From NCBI GenBank assembly GCA_963821925.1, contig CAWGFO010000009.1:310001-374000 (forward strand): 64,000 nucleotides of DNA. Direction: 5' to 3'. Origin of the DNA: JAOUEA01 sp963821925. GTDB taxonomy: Bacteria; Actinomycetota; UBA4738; HRBIN12. Below are positions 32,223 to 45,110 of the stretch, piece after piece (the stretch's first letter is position 1; every line of letters starts with the position of its first letter). The notes under the pieces were generated by a model that was not told the origin of the DNA, made no database searches, and worked only from the letters and a program-made list of their open reading frames with translations. Made by a program: the position numbers and the translations under genes.

Positions 32223-33257
32223 CTACCCCACCGTCCAGGTGTCGCCGCTATGCAACAGCGTCTCGAGGTCGCCCTTGCCCAGCCGTTCCGTGGCGCGATC
32301 GAGCTGTTCGTACATCGCCTCGCCGTAGACGGTCCGTTGGAAGTCGCGGAACACGCCGATGCAGGTGGCCTCGTGCGGCCCGAGCGACAGATGCGCAAGC
32401 CCGAAGGGCAGGGACGGTCGCCCGCCGGCCTCGTGCACGACGATCCGGTCGGGATCGACCTGGTCGGTCGAACGGACCTGCAGCCGCCCGTTGTCGCCGA
32501 CGATCACGCACTTGCGACCCTCGTCGAAGATGATCGGCTGCCCGTCCTCGAGGCGGATCTGGTGGTGCACGCCCTCGGACTTCTCGCGCAGCAGGTCGAA
32601 CGCCCCGTCGTTGAACACGTTGCAGTTCTGATAGATCTCGACGAACGCCGTCCCGCGGTGCGCGGCGGCCTTCCGCAGGACCTCGGTGAGGTGCTGGCGA
32701 TCGTTGTCGATCGTGCGGGCCACGAAGGTGCCCTCGGCCCCGAGCGCCACGGCGATCGGGTTGAAGGGGTGGTCGACCGAGCCGAAGGGCGTCGACTTCG
32801 TGACCTTGCCCTCCTCGCTCGTGGGTGAGTACTGGCCCTTCGTGAGGCCGTAGATCTGGTTGTTGAACATCAGGATCTTGATGTTCACGTTGCGTCGCAG
32901 GGCGTGGATCAGGTGGTTGCCGCCGATCGAGAGCCCGTCGCCGTCGCCGGTCACGACGAACACGTTCAGGTCGGGGTTCGCGGTCGCGATGCCGGTCGCG
33001 ATCGCGGGCGCGCGGCCGTGGATCCCGTGCACCCCATAGGTGTCCATGTAGTACGTGAACCGGCCGCTGCACCCGATCCCGCTCACGAACACGGTCTTGT
33101 GCGGGTCGATGCCGAGTTCCGGCATGAACCCCTGGACCGCGGAGAGGATCGCGTAGTCGCCGCAACCCGGGCACCAGCGCACCTCCTGGTCGGAGGTGAA
33201 GTCCTTCTTCGTCAGCGTGGCGACGACGCCGCCCGCCTCGTCGATCGTGTCACTCAT
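32223..33257 (-). CDS. korB: 2-oxoacid:ferredoxin oxidoreductase, beta subunit
   Basis: KorB binds thiamine diphosphate and the Fe-S cluster that passes electrons to ferredoxin. The 344-residue chain shows C29-P-G-C32 (RWCPGCGDYAILSAVQGF), GIGCSGRF, and the ThDP motif VVTGDGDGLSIGGNHLIHALRRNVN. Sequence type is 2-oxoglutarate:ferredoxin oxidoreductase, as in mycobacteria, where it completes an alternative oxidative TCA step. It overlaps korA by 8 nt. The stop lies only 3 nt from the convergent desulfurase gene. Confidence 0.93.
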   Translation of the reverse strand: MSDTIDEAGGVVATLTKKDFTSDQEVRWCPGCGDYAILSAVQGFMPELGIDPHKTVFVSGIGCSGRFTYYMDTYGVHGIHGRAPAIATGIATANPDLNVFVVTGDGDGLSIGGNHLIHALRRNVNIKILMFNNQIYGLTKGQYSPTSEEGKVTKSTPFGSVDHPFNPIAVALGAEGTFVARTIDNDRQHLTEVLRKAAAHRGTAFVEIYQNCNVFNDGAFDLLREKSEGVHHQIRLEDGQPIIFDEGRKCVIVGDNGRLQVRSTDQVDPDRIVVHEAGGRPSLPFGLAHLSLGPHEATCIGVFRDFQRTVYGEAMYEQLDRATERLGKGDLETLLHSGDTWTVG

Positions 33258-35088
33258 CCAGCACCCTCAGGATCTCCTCTTCCAGGTCCTCGGCGAAGAT
33301 CGGGAGGCCCTGGACCTTGGTGAAGCTCACGGCGTCGACGAGGAACCTCGCCCTGATCAGCAGGGCGAGCTGCCCCAGGTTCATCTCGGGTATCAGCACC
33401 CTCCGATAGGCCGTCACGACCTCGCCCGTGTTCGACGGGAACGGGTTCAGGTGACGCAGGTGCGCGGTGGCGACCTTCCGGCCCTCGGCGCGGACGCGTC
33501 GCGACGCCGCCCGGATCGTGCCGAGCGACGAGCCCCAGCCGAGGATCAGCAGCTCGGCGTCGCCGTCGGGATCGTCGACCTCGAGCGGCGGGATGTCCTT
33601 GGCGATCCCCTCGACCTTGTCGCGCCGCAGGTAGGTCATCCGTTCGTGGTTCACCGGGTCGTAGCTGATGTTGCCGGTCCCCTCCTCACGTTCGAGGCCG
33701 CCGATCCGGTGGACGAGCCCCGGCGTGCCGGGCACCGCCCACGGACGCGCGAGCTTCTCGTCGCGCGCGTACGGCATGAACGGCTCCCCGTCGTTCGCCG
33801 TCGCGAAGTTGGGCTCGATCACCGGCAGCGAGTCGAGCTCGGGCAACTTCCACGGCTCGGACGAGTTCGTCAGGAACGTGTCGGACAGGAGGATCACCGG
33901 CGTCCGGTAGGTCACCGCGATCCGCGCGGCCTCGAGCGCCATCGCGAAACAGTCGCTCGGCGAGGCGGCAGCCACGATCGGCATCGGCGATTCCCCGTGG
34001 CGCCCGAACATCGCGAGCAGCAGGTCGCCCTGCTCGGTCTTCGTGGGCAGGCCCGTCGAGGGGCCACCGCGCTGGACGTCGACGATCACCATCGGGAGCT
34101 CCATGATCACCGCGAGCCCGAGCGTCTCGGCCTTCAGGTCCATCCCGGGCCCGCTCGTGCCGGTCACGGCGAGCTGCCCGGCGAACGCGGCCCCGAGGGC
34201 CACGTTCGCGGCGGCGATCTCGTCTTCGGCCTGCAACGTGATCACCCCGAAGTTCTTGTGGCGGCTGAGCTCGTGGAGGAGCTCCGACGCCGGCGTGATC
34301 GGGTAGCTCGCGTAGAACAGCCGGAGCCCCGACCGCTCCGCCGCCGCGACCAGGCCCCACGAGAGGGCCGTGGCGCCCGCGATGTTCCGGTAGGTGCCCG
34401 GCTCGACCGGCGCGGCCGCGACCTTGTACGACTGCGCGAAGAGCTCGGTGGTCTCGCCGAAGTTGTAGCCCGCCTTGAACGCCGCGACGTTCGCGTCGAG
34501 GATCTCCTGCTTCCCGCCGAACTTCCGCTCGAGCCACGAGAGGGTGGTCTCCGTCGGCCGGTCGAACATCCACGAGACGAGCCCGAGCGCGAACATGTTC
34601 TTCGCCCGCTCGGCCTCCTTCTTGCTGATGCCCAGGTCTTCGGTGGCGCGCACCGTCATGCTCGTCATCGGGACCTCGTACACCTGGTACCCGGCGAGGG
34701 AACCGTCCGACCGGGGGTCCGCCGGATAGCCCGCCTTCTCGACGTTGCGCTGCGTGAAGGCGTCCTCGTTCAGGATCACGACGCCGCCCGGCTCGACCTT
34801 CGCGAGGTCGGCGCGGAGCGCGGCAGGGTTCATCGCGATCAGCACGTCGGCGTGGTCGCCGGGCGTCGTGATGTCGGTCGAGGCGAACTGGATCTGGAAC
34901 GCCGACACCCCGTGCACGGTGCCGGCGGGCGCCCGGATCTCGGCGGGGAAGTCCGGCAGGGTGGCCAGGTCGTTACCGAGGACGGCAGTGGCGCTCGTGA
35001 AGCGATCTCCGGTGAGCTGCATCCCGTCGCCCGAATCCCCGGCGAACCGAACGACGATGCGCTCCCGCTCCTGGACGGTCTTGGTCAT
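33250..35088 (-). CDS. korA: 2-oxoacid:ferredoxin oxidoreductase, alpha(+gamma) subunit
   Basis: This 612-residue subunit carries an N-terminal gamma domain (about 1-190: ERIVVRFAGDSGDGMQLTGDRF) fused to the alpha pyrimidine-binding domains (YPITPASELLHEL, GTSGPGMDLKAETLGLA). This domain order is the actinobacterial KorA form. It works with KorB to oxidise 2-oxoglutarate (or another 2-oxoacid) with CoA and reduce ferredoxin. The ATG at 35088 is chosen because the frame further upstream would run into the divergent aldo/keto reductase gene; AAGGAG lies further up than ideal. Confidence 0.93.
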   Translation of the reverse strand: MTKTVQERERIVVRFAGDSGDGMQLTGDRFTSATAVLGNDLATLPDFPAEIRAPAGTVHGVSAFQIQFASTDITTPGDHADVLIAMNPAALRADLAKVEPGGVVILNEDAFTQRNVEKAGYPADPRSDGSLAGYQVYEVPMTSMTVRATEDLGISKKEAERAKNMFALGLVSWMFDRPTETTLSWLERKFGGKQEILDANVAAFKAGYNFGETTELFAQSYKVAAAPVEPGTYRNIAGATALSWGLVAAAERSGLRLFYASYPITPASELLHELSRHKNFGVITLQAEDEIAAANVALGAAFAGQLAVTGTSGPGMDLKAETLGLAVIMELPMVIVDVQRGGPSTGLPTKTEQGDLLLAMFGRHGESPMPIVAAASPSDCFAMALEAARIAVTYRTPVILLSDTFLTNSSEPWKLPELDSLPVIEPNFATANDGEPFMPYARDEKLARPWAVPGTPGLVHRIGGLEREEGTGNISYDPVNHERMTYLRRDKVEGIAKDIPPLEVDDPDGDAELLILGWGSSLGTIRAASRRVRAEGRKVATAHLRHLNPFPSNTGEVVTAYRRVLIPEMNLGQLALLIRARFLVDAVSFTKVQGLPIFAEDLEEEILRVLDE

Positions 35089-35178
35089 CGGAAGCCTGGG
35101 GCGGCTGCTCCTTCGTCGAGGCGGGCAGGTACGTGACCTAGGGTAGCGCGCGTCCGGGTCGACTCCGGCCGTCGGCGG

Positions 35179-35184
35179 TAGATT
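35179..35184 (+). promoter_or_regulatory. -10 element TAGATT, leaderless promoter of the aldo/keto reductase
   Basis: TAGATT ends 6 nt before the ATG at 35191, with no ribosome-binding sequence. Confidence 0.5.
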
Positions 35185-35190
35185 TCCATC

Positions 35191-36147
35191 ATGAAGACAC
35201 GACGGCTCGGCGCGAACGGTCCGGAGATCTCGGTGGTCGGCTACGGCGGATGGGAGGCGGGCGGCACGGCATGGGGCCCGAACGGATCCGACGAGGCGGT
35301 CGTCGCGGCGATGCGGGCGGCGCTCGATGCCGGCATCGACTGGATCGACACCGCCGAGGTCTACGGCGACGGCGAGAGCGAGCGGCTCGTGGGGCTGGCG
35401 ATCGCCGGGCGCCGCGACGAGGTCACGATCGCCTCGAAGGTGGCGCCCTCCGAGGAGGGGTCCGGGTTCGTGCCCGACCAGGTCCGTGCGGCCTGCGACG
35501 CGTCGCTCGGGCGCCTGGGCACCGACCGGATCGACCTCTACCAACTGCACTGGCCCGATGAGTCCGGCGTGCCTCTCGAGGACACGTGGGGCGCGATGGC
35601 CGCGCTGCAGGACGCAGGGAAGGTGCGGTGGATCGGCGTCTCGAACTTCTCGAGGGACCTGATCGAGCGCTGCGAGGCGATCCGTCACGTGGACTCGCTC
35701 CAGCCCGAGTTCTCGATGCTGAACCGGGAGCACGCCGCCACGATCGCCTGGTGCGGCACGAACGGCACGGGGGTCGTCAGCTACGGCCCGCTGGCGTTCG
35801 GGCTGCTCACGGGCGCGATCGCGCTCGACACGGTCTTCCCGCCCGGCGACTGGCGGGCGCCGGGCGACGAACCCGAGGATCCCGACGAGGTCAACCTGTT
35901 CTCGCCCGACCGGTTCCCGATGGCCCTCGACGCCGTCGCGGCGATCGCGAAGGTGGCCGAGCGGATCGGCATCGCGACGGCCCAGCTGGCCCTGGCGTGG
36001 AACGCGGCCCAGCCCGGGGTGACGTCGGCGATCGCCGGCAGCCGGAACCCGGACCACGTGCGCAGCAACGCGGCCGCCGGTGAGGTGGAGCTCGACGAGG
36101 CGACCCTGACCGAGCTCGAGGCGTTGCTGAGGGGCGGCGGCTTCTAG
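35191..36147 (+). CDS. Aldo/keto reductase
   Basis: This 318-residue NAD(P)H-dependent TIM-barrel oxidoreductase has a complete catalytic tetrad: D53 and Y58 (DTAEVYGDGESE), K83 (IASKV) and H120 (YQLHWPDE). The end VTSAIAGSRNPDHVRSNAAA is the cofactor-binding region. It belongs to the YajO/YhdN-like group acting on various carbonyls; substrate is unknown. The gene is monocistronic between korA and the convergent cyclic-nucleotide-binding gene. Confidence 0.92.
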   Translation: MKTRRLGANGPEISVVGYGGWEAGGTAWGPNGSDEAVVAAMRAALDAGIDWIDTAEVYGDGESERLVGLAIAGRRDEVTIASKVAPSEEGSGFVPDQVRAACDASLGRLGTDRIDLYQLHWPDESGVPLEDTWGAMAALQDAGKVRWIGVSNFSRDLIERCEAIRHVDSLQPEFSMLNREHAATIAWCGTNGTGVVSYGPLAFGLLTGAIALDTVFPPGDWRAPGDEPEDPDEVNLFSPDRFPMALDAVAAIAKVAERIGIATAQLALAWNAAQPGVTSAIAGSRNPDHVRSNAAAGEVELDEATLTELEALLRGGGF

Positions 36148-36158
36148 CGGACCGGGGG

Positions 36159-36662
36159 TCAGCGCTCGCGGCGACGTTGGATCTGGCGGACGCGCCTGAC
36201 GATCCCGTCGAGCAGCTTCAACGTCACCTGCGGCTCGTCATCGATCAGGCTCATGAGGGTGCGCCGGAACAGCCGGAGCACGCGGAGCGGCGTGACCGCG
36301 ACGACGCTCGCCGACCGCGGGCCTCCGTCGATCGCCGACAGCTCGCCGAAGAAGTCGCCGGGCAGCACCGCGCCGACCTTGCGCCCACCGCGCACCACCT
36401 TCCCCTCGCCCTCGAGCACGACGAACAACGTCTCGCCCAGGTCGCCTTCCTTGACGACCGTCGCGCCGGGGTCGAACGACAGCTCGTCGGCCTCGGCCGC
36501 CAGCCGGTTCAGGTGCTTCTTCGAGAAGTCGTCGAACAGCGGGATCCCGCCCAGTGCGAGCGCGGTCTGCCGCCGGGTGCGCTTCGGCGCCTGCTCGGGA
36601 CGTCGCGGCGTGACCCCTCGACCGGACTCGCGGCGCAGCATGTCGGGCAGGCTCTGGCTCAT
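36159..36662 (-). CDS. Stand-alone cyclic nucleotide-binding domain protein
   Basis: This 167-residue protein has a basic, disordered N-terminus (about 1-35) and one CNB domain. The phosphate-binding cassette GDFFGELSAIDGGPRSASVV contains the critical G107-E108 and R116-S117, so cAMP or cGMP binding is plausible. There is no helix-turn-helix, kinase or channel domain. It could be a diffusible cNMP receptor or a subunit of a larger complex, and it is a candidate readout for the cyclase fusion 13 kb away (inference). TAGGCT lies 6 nt before the ATG. Confidence 0.88.
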   Translation of the reverse strand: MSQSLPDMLRRESGRGVTPRRPEQAPKRTRRQTALALGGIPLFDDFSKKHLNRLAAEADELSFDPGATVVKEGDLGETLFVVLEGEGKVVRGGRKVGAVLPGDFFGELSAIDGGPRSASVVAVTPLRVLRLFRRTLMSLIDDEPQVTLKLLDGIVRRVRQIQRRRER

Positions 36663-36668
36663 GCCGGA

Positions 36669-36674
36669 AGCCTA
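36669..36674 (-). promoter_or_regulatory. -10 element TAGGCT, leaderless promoter of the CNB gene
   Basis: Minus-strand TAGGCT is 6 nt before the ATG at 36662. It matches fdhD, the LLM gene at 24.6 kb and the antiporter gene in hexamer and spacing. Confidence 0.6.
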
Positions 36675-36741
36675 CCCCGGTAGCGAGACCGGAGGTGAAC
36701 GCGAGCGGCATCGTCGCTGGTCGTACGCACGGATGCGCGAC

Positions 36742-36747
36742 TAGGGT
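36742..36747 (+). promoter_or_regulatory. -10 element TAGGGT upstream of metH
   Basis: TAGGGT ends 10 nt before the metH ATG. Its GGGTGAG could also serve as a weak ribosome site, so leaderless and leadered expression are both possible. The 95-nt gap leaves no room for a cobalamin riboswitch. Confidence 0.4.
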
Positions 36748-36757
36748 GAGTGGTCAC

Positions 36758-40393
<3,636 letters not shown>

Positions 40394-40407
40394 CCGCCGG
40401 ACTATCC

Positions 40408-40426
40408 GACCCCCCGCGCGGGGGTC
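40408..40426 (+). terminator. GC hairpin after metH
   Basis: GACCCCC pairs with GGGGGTC around a short CGCGC loop, 15 nt after the metH stop and before the malic enzyme leader. No T-tract follows. Confidence 0.5.
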
Positions 40427-40516
40427 CGTCGACCGATGGCGTCGCGCCCGCTCCCTGCGCATCGTCGTCTCGGAAGGTCCGGGCTGCCATGTCCGGCCGC
40501 AACGCAGGAGCACGCC

Positions 40517-42199
40517 ATGGTCAGCGAGGCGATCGACATCGGGTTCACCGGCATCGAGCTGCTCGAGCAGCCCCTGCTGAACAAGGACACGGCCTTCACC
40601 GAGGACGAGCGCGATCGGTTCGACCTCCGGGGCCTGTTGCCGTCCCGCGTCACGACGCTCGAGGAGCAGGTGGCGCTCGAGATGGAGCACCTGCGCCGCA
40701 AGGACGACGACCTCGAGCGGTTCATCGGGCTCGCGGCCCTGCAGGACCGGAACGAGACGCTGTACTACCGCGTGCTCGTCGACCACCTCGAGGAGCTGAT
40801 GCCGATCGTCTACACGCCGGTGGTCGGTCAGGCGTGCCAGGACTTCAGCCACATCCTGCGGCGTCCGCGCGGCCTGTGGATCACGCCCGATGACATCGAC
40901 CGGATCCCCGAGCTGCTCGACAATGCCCGGCACGAGGACGTGCGCCTGATCGTGGCCACCGACAACGAGCGGATCCTCGGGCTCGGCGACCTCGGCGCCG
41001 GCGGGATGGGCATCCCGGTCGGCAAGCTCGCGCTCTACACGGCCGGAGCGGGCATCCACCCCGCGCGCACGCTCCCGGTCTCGCTCGACGTGGGCACCGA
41101 CACGGAGCGCCTCCTGGACGACCCCATGTATCTGGGCTGGCGGCATCCGCGCCTGCGCGGCGAAGCCTACGATCGCTTCCTCGAGGCGTTCGTCGAGGCC
41201 GTGATCGACGTGTTCCCGCGTGCCGTCCTGCAGTGGGAGGACCTGAAGCAGCACAACGCGATCCGGGTGCTCGACCGCTACCGCCACCGGATCACCAGCT
41301 TCAACGACGACATCCAGGGCACCGCCGCCGTGGTGATGGGCGGGATCTTCAGCGCCCTCCGTCGCTTCGGCGAGCCCCTGTCGGCCCAGCGGTTCGTCTT
41401 CGTCGGTGCCGGGGCCGCGGGCATCGGGATCGCGCGGCTCGTGCGGTCGGCGATGCGGGCCGAGGGCGCCGACGAGGCGACCGTGCTGCGCTCGATCGCG
41501 ATGCTCGATTCGCACGGGCTCGTGTTCGACGACCGTGACCCCCTCGACGAGGACAAGCGGGAGATGGCCCTGGGACCCGACGAGCTGGCCCATCACGGGT
41601 TCGGCGGCTGCGACCGCGAGGCCCGGTACGACCTCGAGACGGTCGTGCGTCATGTCAGGCCGACGATCCTGATCGGGACGAGCGGCACGCCGGGGGTCTT
41701 CACCGAGGCCGCGATCCGGGCGATGGCCGATGCCGTGCCCACGCCGGTCGTGCTGCCGCTCTCCAACCCGACGTCGAAGACCGAGGCGCTCCCCGCCGAC
41801 ATCATCGCGTGGTCGGGCGGCCGAGCGCTCGTCGCCACCGGCAGCCCGTTCGACCCGGTCGAGCACCAGGGCTGGACCCACCTGATCGGCCAGGCGAACA
41901 ACGCGTTCGTCTTCCCGGGGATCGGCCTGGGGGCGATCGTCAGCGAGGCGCGCGAGGTCCCCGACACCTTCTTCCTGGCGGCCGCCGAGACGCTCGCCGG
42001 TTGCGTGGACGGTGACCGGCTCGCGAACGGGGCGCTCTACCCGTCACAGTCCGACCTGCGGAGCGTCTCGCGCGCGATCTCGATCCGCGTGGTCCGCGAG
42101 GCACGCGACCTGGGGATCGGGCGTCACCTCGACGACGCGGAGATCGAGGCTGCGGTCGACGCCGAGATCTGGGAGCCGGCATACGCCGATCTGACCTGA
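40517..42199 (+). CDS. NAD-type malic enzyme
   Basis: Malic enzyme oxidatively decarboxylates malate to pyruvate. The 560-residue length marks the large eukaryote/SfcA (MaeA) type. Visible motifs are the malic signature YTPVVGQACQDFSHI (tyrosine near 99), the metal/catalytic ITSFNDDIQGTAAV, and the dinucleotide fold FVGAGAAGIGIARL near 296. Later PLSNPTSKTEA and FVFPGIGLGAI follow. ATG 40517 follows AGGAG. Together with KorAB and the transhydrogenase it links TCA intermediates to redox supply; NAD against NADP preference is not certain. Confidence 0.94.
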   Translation: MVSEAIDIGFTGIELLEQPLLNKDTAFTEDERDRFDLRGLLPSRVTTLEEQVALEMEHLRRKDDDLERFIGLAALQDRNETLYYRVLVDHLEELMPIVYTPVVGQACQDFSHILRRPRGLWITPDDIDRIPELLDNARHEDVRLIVATDNERILGLGDLGAGGMGIPVGKLALYTAGAGIHPARTLPVSLDVGTDTERLLDDPMYLGWRHPRLRGEAYDRFLEAFVEAVIDVFPRAVLQWEDLKQHNAIRVLDRYRHRITSFNDDIQGTAAVVMGGIFSALRRFGEPLSAQRFVFVGAGAAGIGIARLVRSAMRAEGADEATVLRSIAMLDSHGLVFDDRDPLDEDKREMALGPDELAHHGFGGCDREARYDLETVVRHVRPTILIGTSGTPGVFTEAAIRAMADAVPTPVVLPLSNPTSKTEALPADIIAWSGGRALVATGSPFDPVEHQGWTHLIGQANNAFVFPGIGLGAIVSEAREVPDTFFLAAAETLAGCVDGDRLANGALYPSQSDLRSVSRAISIRVVREARDLGIGRHLDDAEIEAAVDAEIWEPAYADLT

Positions 42200-42208
42200 G
42201 GGTTGGAG

Positions 42209-42224
42209 GCGCGGAAAGCCGCGC
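42209..42224. terminator. Hairpin GCGCGG-AAAG-CCGCGC between convergent genes
   Basis: A perfect 6-bp stem with a 4-nt loop lies between the convergent malic enzyme and pntB stops and touches the pntB stop codon. It probably acts as a two-way terminator. Confidence 0.6.
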
Positions 42225-43630
42225 TAGCTGGCGGCGAGCACCGCGGACGGGAGCTTCGAGACCTCGTGCACGAGGTCCCCGGCGACCTTCTGGGCGTCAC
42301 CGAACAGCATCATCGTCTGCGGGGCGTAGAACAGCTCGTTCTCGATGCCCGAGAACCCGGAGCGCATCGACCGCTTGATCACGACGACGCTGCGCGCCTT
42401 GTCGACGTCGAGGATCGGCATCCCGTAGATCGGACTGTCGGCGTCGTGGCGGGCCGCCGGGTTCACGACGTCGTTCGCACCGATCACGATCGCGACGTCG
42501 CACCGCGGGAAGTCGGGGTTCACGTCGTCGAGATCGCACAGCTGCTCGTAGGGCACGTTCGCCTCGGCGAGGAGCACGTTCATGTGACCGGGCATCCGGC
42601 CTGCGACCGGGTGGATCGCGAACTTGACCTCGCTGCCGCGCCGCCCCAGGAGATCCGTGAGCTCCCGGACCTTGTGCTGGGCCTGCGCCGCGGCCATGCC
42701 GTAACCGGGCACGACGATCACGAGCCCGGCGGTGTCCAGGAGCATCGCGACCTCCTCGGCCGACGTGATGCGGACCGGCCGCTCCTCGACCGCTCCCTCG
42801 GCGTGGGTGGAGGCGCCGAAGCCTCCGAAGACGACGTTCACGATCGACCGGTTCATCGCGCGGCACATGAACACCGACAGCAGGAAGCCGGACGATCCGT
42901 CGAGGGCGCCGGCGAGGATCAGGATCGGGTTGTGGATCGCGAACCCGAGCGCGGCCCCGGAGAGGCCGGCGAACGAGTTCAAGAGCGAGATGATCGTCGG
43001 CATGTCGGCCCCGCCGATCCGGATCACGAACAGGACGCCGAACGCGAGCCCGATCACGATCAGGAACGGGAGGAGCTGGGTCGAGGAGGGCGAGAGCGTC
43101 AGCGCGACCACGAGGACGATCCCGACCCCGAGCACCGCCAGGTTCATCAGGTTCTGACCCCGGAAGACCCAGGCGCGGTCGCGCACGATCCCCTGGAGCT
43201 TGCCGAACGCGATCAGCGAGCCCGTCACGGTCAGGTAGCCGAGCAGCATCTCGAGGCCCAGCACGCCGGCGGTGAACGTGTCGAGATCCCCCCGACCGAG
43301 CAGGAACTCGGCCGTGCCGACGAGCGCGGCCGCCAGGGCGCCGAAGGCGTGCGAGATCGCGATCCGCTGGGGCATCGCGGTCATCGGCATGAAGATCGCG
43401 AGCGCGGCACCGATCGCCGACCCGATGAACGCCGCGATCAGGATCCATCGGAAGTCGATGATCTCGCCGTGCAGGAGGGTCCCGACGATCGCGGCCACCA
43501 TCCCGAGCTCGCCGGCACGCACACCGCGACGCGCCGTGGTCGGGTGCGACAACCACTTGAGCGAGAGGATGAAGCCAGCGCTCGCCCCGAGGTAGAGCGC
43601 GATCAGCAGCCAGTCACGCAACTCGTTCAC
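42224..43630 (-). CDS. pntB: NAD(P) transhydrogenase subunit beta
   Basis: This 468-residue membrane subunit starts with about eight or nine helices, then the NADP-binding domain III (VVPGYGMAAAQAQHKVRELTDLL, IGANDVVNPAARHD, SMRSGFSGIENELFY). It couples hydride transfer from NADH to NADP+ with proton entry. Its ATG overlaps the alpha-2 subunit stop by 4 nt. The stop is next to a bidirectional hairpin. Confidence 0.95.
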   Translation of the reverse strand: MNELRDWLLIALYLGASAGFILSLKWLSHPTTARRGVRAGELGMVAAIVGTLLHGEIIDFRWILIAAFIGSAIGAALAIFMPMTAMPQRIAISHAFGALAAALVGTAEFLLGRGDLDTFTAGVLGLEMLLGYLTVTGSLIAFGKLQGIVRDRAWVFRGQNLMNLAVLGVGIVLVVALTLSPSSTQLLPFLIVIGLAFGVLFVIRIGGADMPTIISLLNSFAGLSGAALGFAIHNPILILAGALDGSSGFLLSVFMCRAMNRSIVNVVFGGFGASTHAEGAVEERPVRITSAEEVAMLLDTAGLVIVVPGYGMAAAQAQHKVRELTDLLGRRGSEVKFAIHPVAGRMPGHMNVLLAEANVPYEQLCDLDDVNPDFPRCDVAIVIGANDVVNPAARHDADSPIYGMPILDVDKARSVVVIKRSMRSGFSGIENELFYAPQTMMLFGDAQKVAGDLVHEVSKLPSAVLAAS

Positions 43631-43938
43631 GAGGCGTCACCACTCCCGGCCTTCCGGCTGCCCCGCTTGAACGACTTCAGCATGCGGTCGGTGATCATGA
43701 AGCCACCGACCACGTTGATCGTGGACGCGCACACCGCGGTCGCTCCGAGCACCGTCGCCATCGTGCCGCGGCCCGCTCCGGCCAGGATGATCGAGCCGAC
43801 GAGCGAGATACCCGAGATCGCGTTCGTGAGCGACATCAGCGGCGTGTGCAGGAGCGGCGGCACGCGGCGGATCACCTCGAACCCGATGAACGTGGCGAGC
43901 ATGAAGATCCACAGTCCGAACTCGATGCGCTGGGTCAC
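43627..43938 (-). CDS. pntAB: NAD(P) transhydrogenase subunit alpha-2 (membrane part)
   Basis: This 103-residue protein of three to four helices (LWIFMLATFIGFEVI, LVGSIILAGAG, TVLGATAVCASTINVVGGFM) corresponds to the C-terminal membrane part of E. coli PntA. The split alpha subunit is the usual actinobacterial and alphaproteobacterial arrangement. It overlaps both neighbours by 4 nt (ATGA), which indicates coupled translation. Confidence 0.94.
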   Translation of the reverse strand: MTQRIEFGLWIFMLATFIGFEVIRRVPPLLHTPLMSLTNAISGISLVGSIILAGAGRGTMATVLGATAVCASTINVVGGFMITDRMLKSFKRGSRKAGSGDAS

Positions 43939-45110
43939 GACACCGCCACCTCCTCGAGCTGTGCCAGCACCCGCGGATGCACGATCTCGCCGTCACGCGC
44001 GATCAGGGTGGCGCGTACGACGTCGTCGTCCCACGATGGGTCGATCGTGCCCTCACGCATGAGCGCGAGCTTCACGAAGTTCGTGAGGTTGCGCGCGTAG
44101 AGCTGGCTCGCATGGAACGGCACGGTGGCCGGCAGGTTCGTGGGCCCGAAGATCGTGACGCCGTTCTCGACCACGGTCTCGTCCGGGCGCGAGAGGGCGC
44201 AGTTCCCGCCCCGCGCGGCCGCGAGATCGACCACCACCGATCCGGCGGCCATCGCGTGGACACCTTCCTCGGTGAGCAGCATCGGCGCCGGTGCGCCGGG
44301 GATCGCCGCGGTCGCGATCACCACGTCGACGCCGGTGACCGTCCGGGTCAGGTGCTCCTGTTGACGCCGGTAGAAGGCTTCGCCGAGCTCCTTCGCGTAC
44401 CCGCTCGCGTCCTCGGCATCGCCCGGCTGCAGGGGCAGCGGCACGAGCTTCGCCCCGAGGCTCTCGACCTCCTCCTGGGCAGCGGGACGTACGTCGTACG
44501 CCTCGACCATCGCGCCGAGACGCCGAGCGGTGGCGATCGCCTGGAGGCCCATCACGCCGGCGCCGATCACGAACACACGTGCGGGCGCGACCGTCCCGGC
44601 GGCCGTCGTGAGCATCGGGAAGAGCTTCGGGAGCCGCGCGGCGGCCATCAGCACGGCCTTGTAGCCGGCGATCGTCGACTGCGACGACAGCACGTCCATG
44701 CTCTGCGCCCGTGCGATCCTCGGGATCAGCTCCATCGCGAAGATCGTGACCCCGCGGTCCGCCAGCTCGGCGAGCGACCGCGCCTCGGAGAGCGGTTCAC
44801 CGAGCCCCACCACGATCTGGCCGGGATGATGGCGATCGAGATCGTCTCGCCCCGCGTCCGGGTTCGCGCCGATCGTGCGCACCTGCAGCACGAGGTCGGC
44901 GCCGAAGACCTCATCCCGGCTCCCGATCGAGGCTCCGTGATCCACGAAGGCCTCCGCCGGATACCCGGCCGCGTCACCCGCTCCCGCCTCGACCACGATC
45001 TCCAGGCCGGCGCCCTGCAGCACGGGCAGGCACTGCGGTACGAGCGCGATCCGGGTCTCGCCGGGGAAGGTCTCCCTCGGTACGCCGACGGTGATCGTCC
45101 CGGTTCCCAT
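43935..45110 (-). CDS. pntAA: NAD(P) transhydrogenase subunit alpha-1 (NAD-binding)
   Basis: This 391-residue soluble domain I subunit begins VGVPRETFPGETRIALVP. It has RAQSMDVLSSQSTIAGYKAVL and the NAD fold VIGAGVMGLQAIATARRLGA with VEAYDVRPAA, all diagnostic of PntAA. Alanine dehydrogenase shares the fold, but the two following subunits decide. It is the first gene of the pntAA-AB-B operon and lies divergent from the aminotransferase across 166 nt, in which I see only short, weak dyads. Confidence 0.95.
   Translation of the reverse strand: MGTGTITVGVPRETFPGETRIALVPQCLPVLQGAGLEIVVEAGAGDAAGYPAEAFVDHGASIGSRDEVFGADLVLQVRTIGANPDAGRDDLDRHHPGQIVVGLGEPLSEARSLAELADRGVTIFAMELIPRIARAQSMDVLSSQSTIAGYKAVLMAAARLPKLFPMLTTAAGTVAPARVFVIGAGVMGLQAIATARRLGAMVEAYDVRPAAQEEVESLGAKLVPLPLQPGDAEDASGYAKELGEAFYRRQQEHLTRTVTGVDVVIATAAIPGAPAPMLLTEEGVHAMAAGSVVVDLAAARGGNCALSRPDETVVENGVTIFGPTNLPATVPFHASQLYARNLTNFVKLALMREGTIDPSWDDDVVRATLIARDGEIVHPRVLAQLEEVAVS

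Noticed and set aside
35089..36057. N-terminal extension of korA upstream of 35088
   Set aside because: It would run through the divergent aldo/keto reductase, has no homology to KorA and lacks a ribosome site; MTKTVQERERIVVRF is the normal start.
36663..36757. Cobalamin riboswitch before metH
   Set aside because: The gap is only 95 nt, contains promoters for both divergent genes and shows no B12-box.
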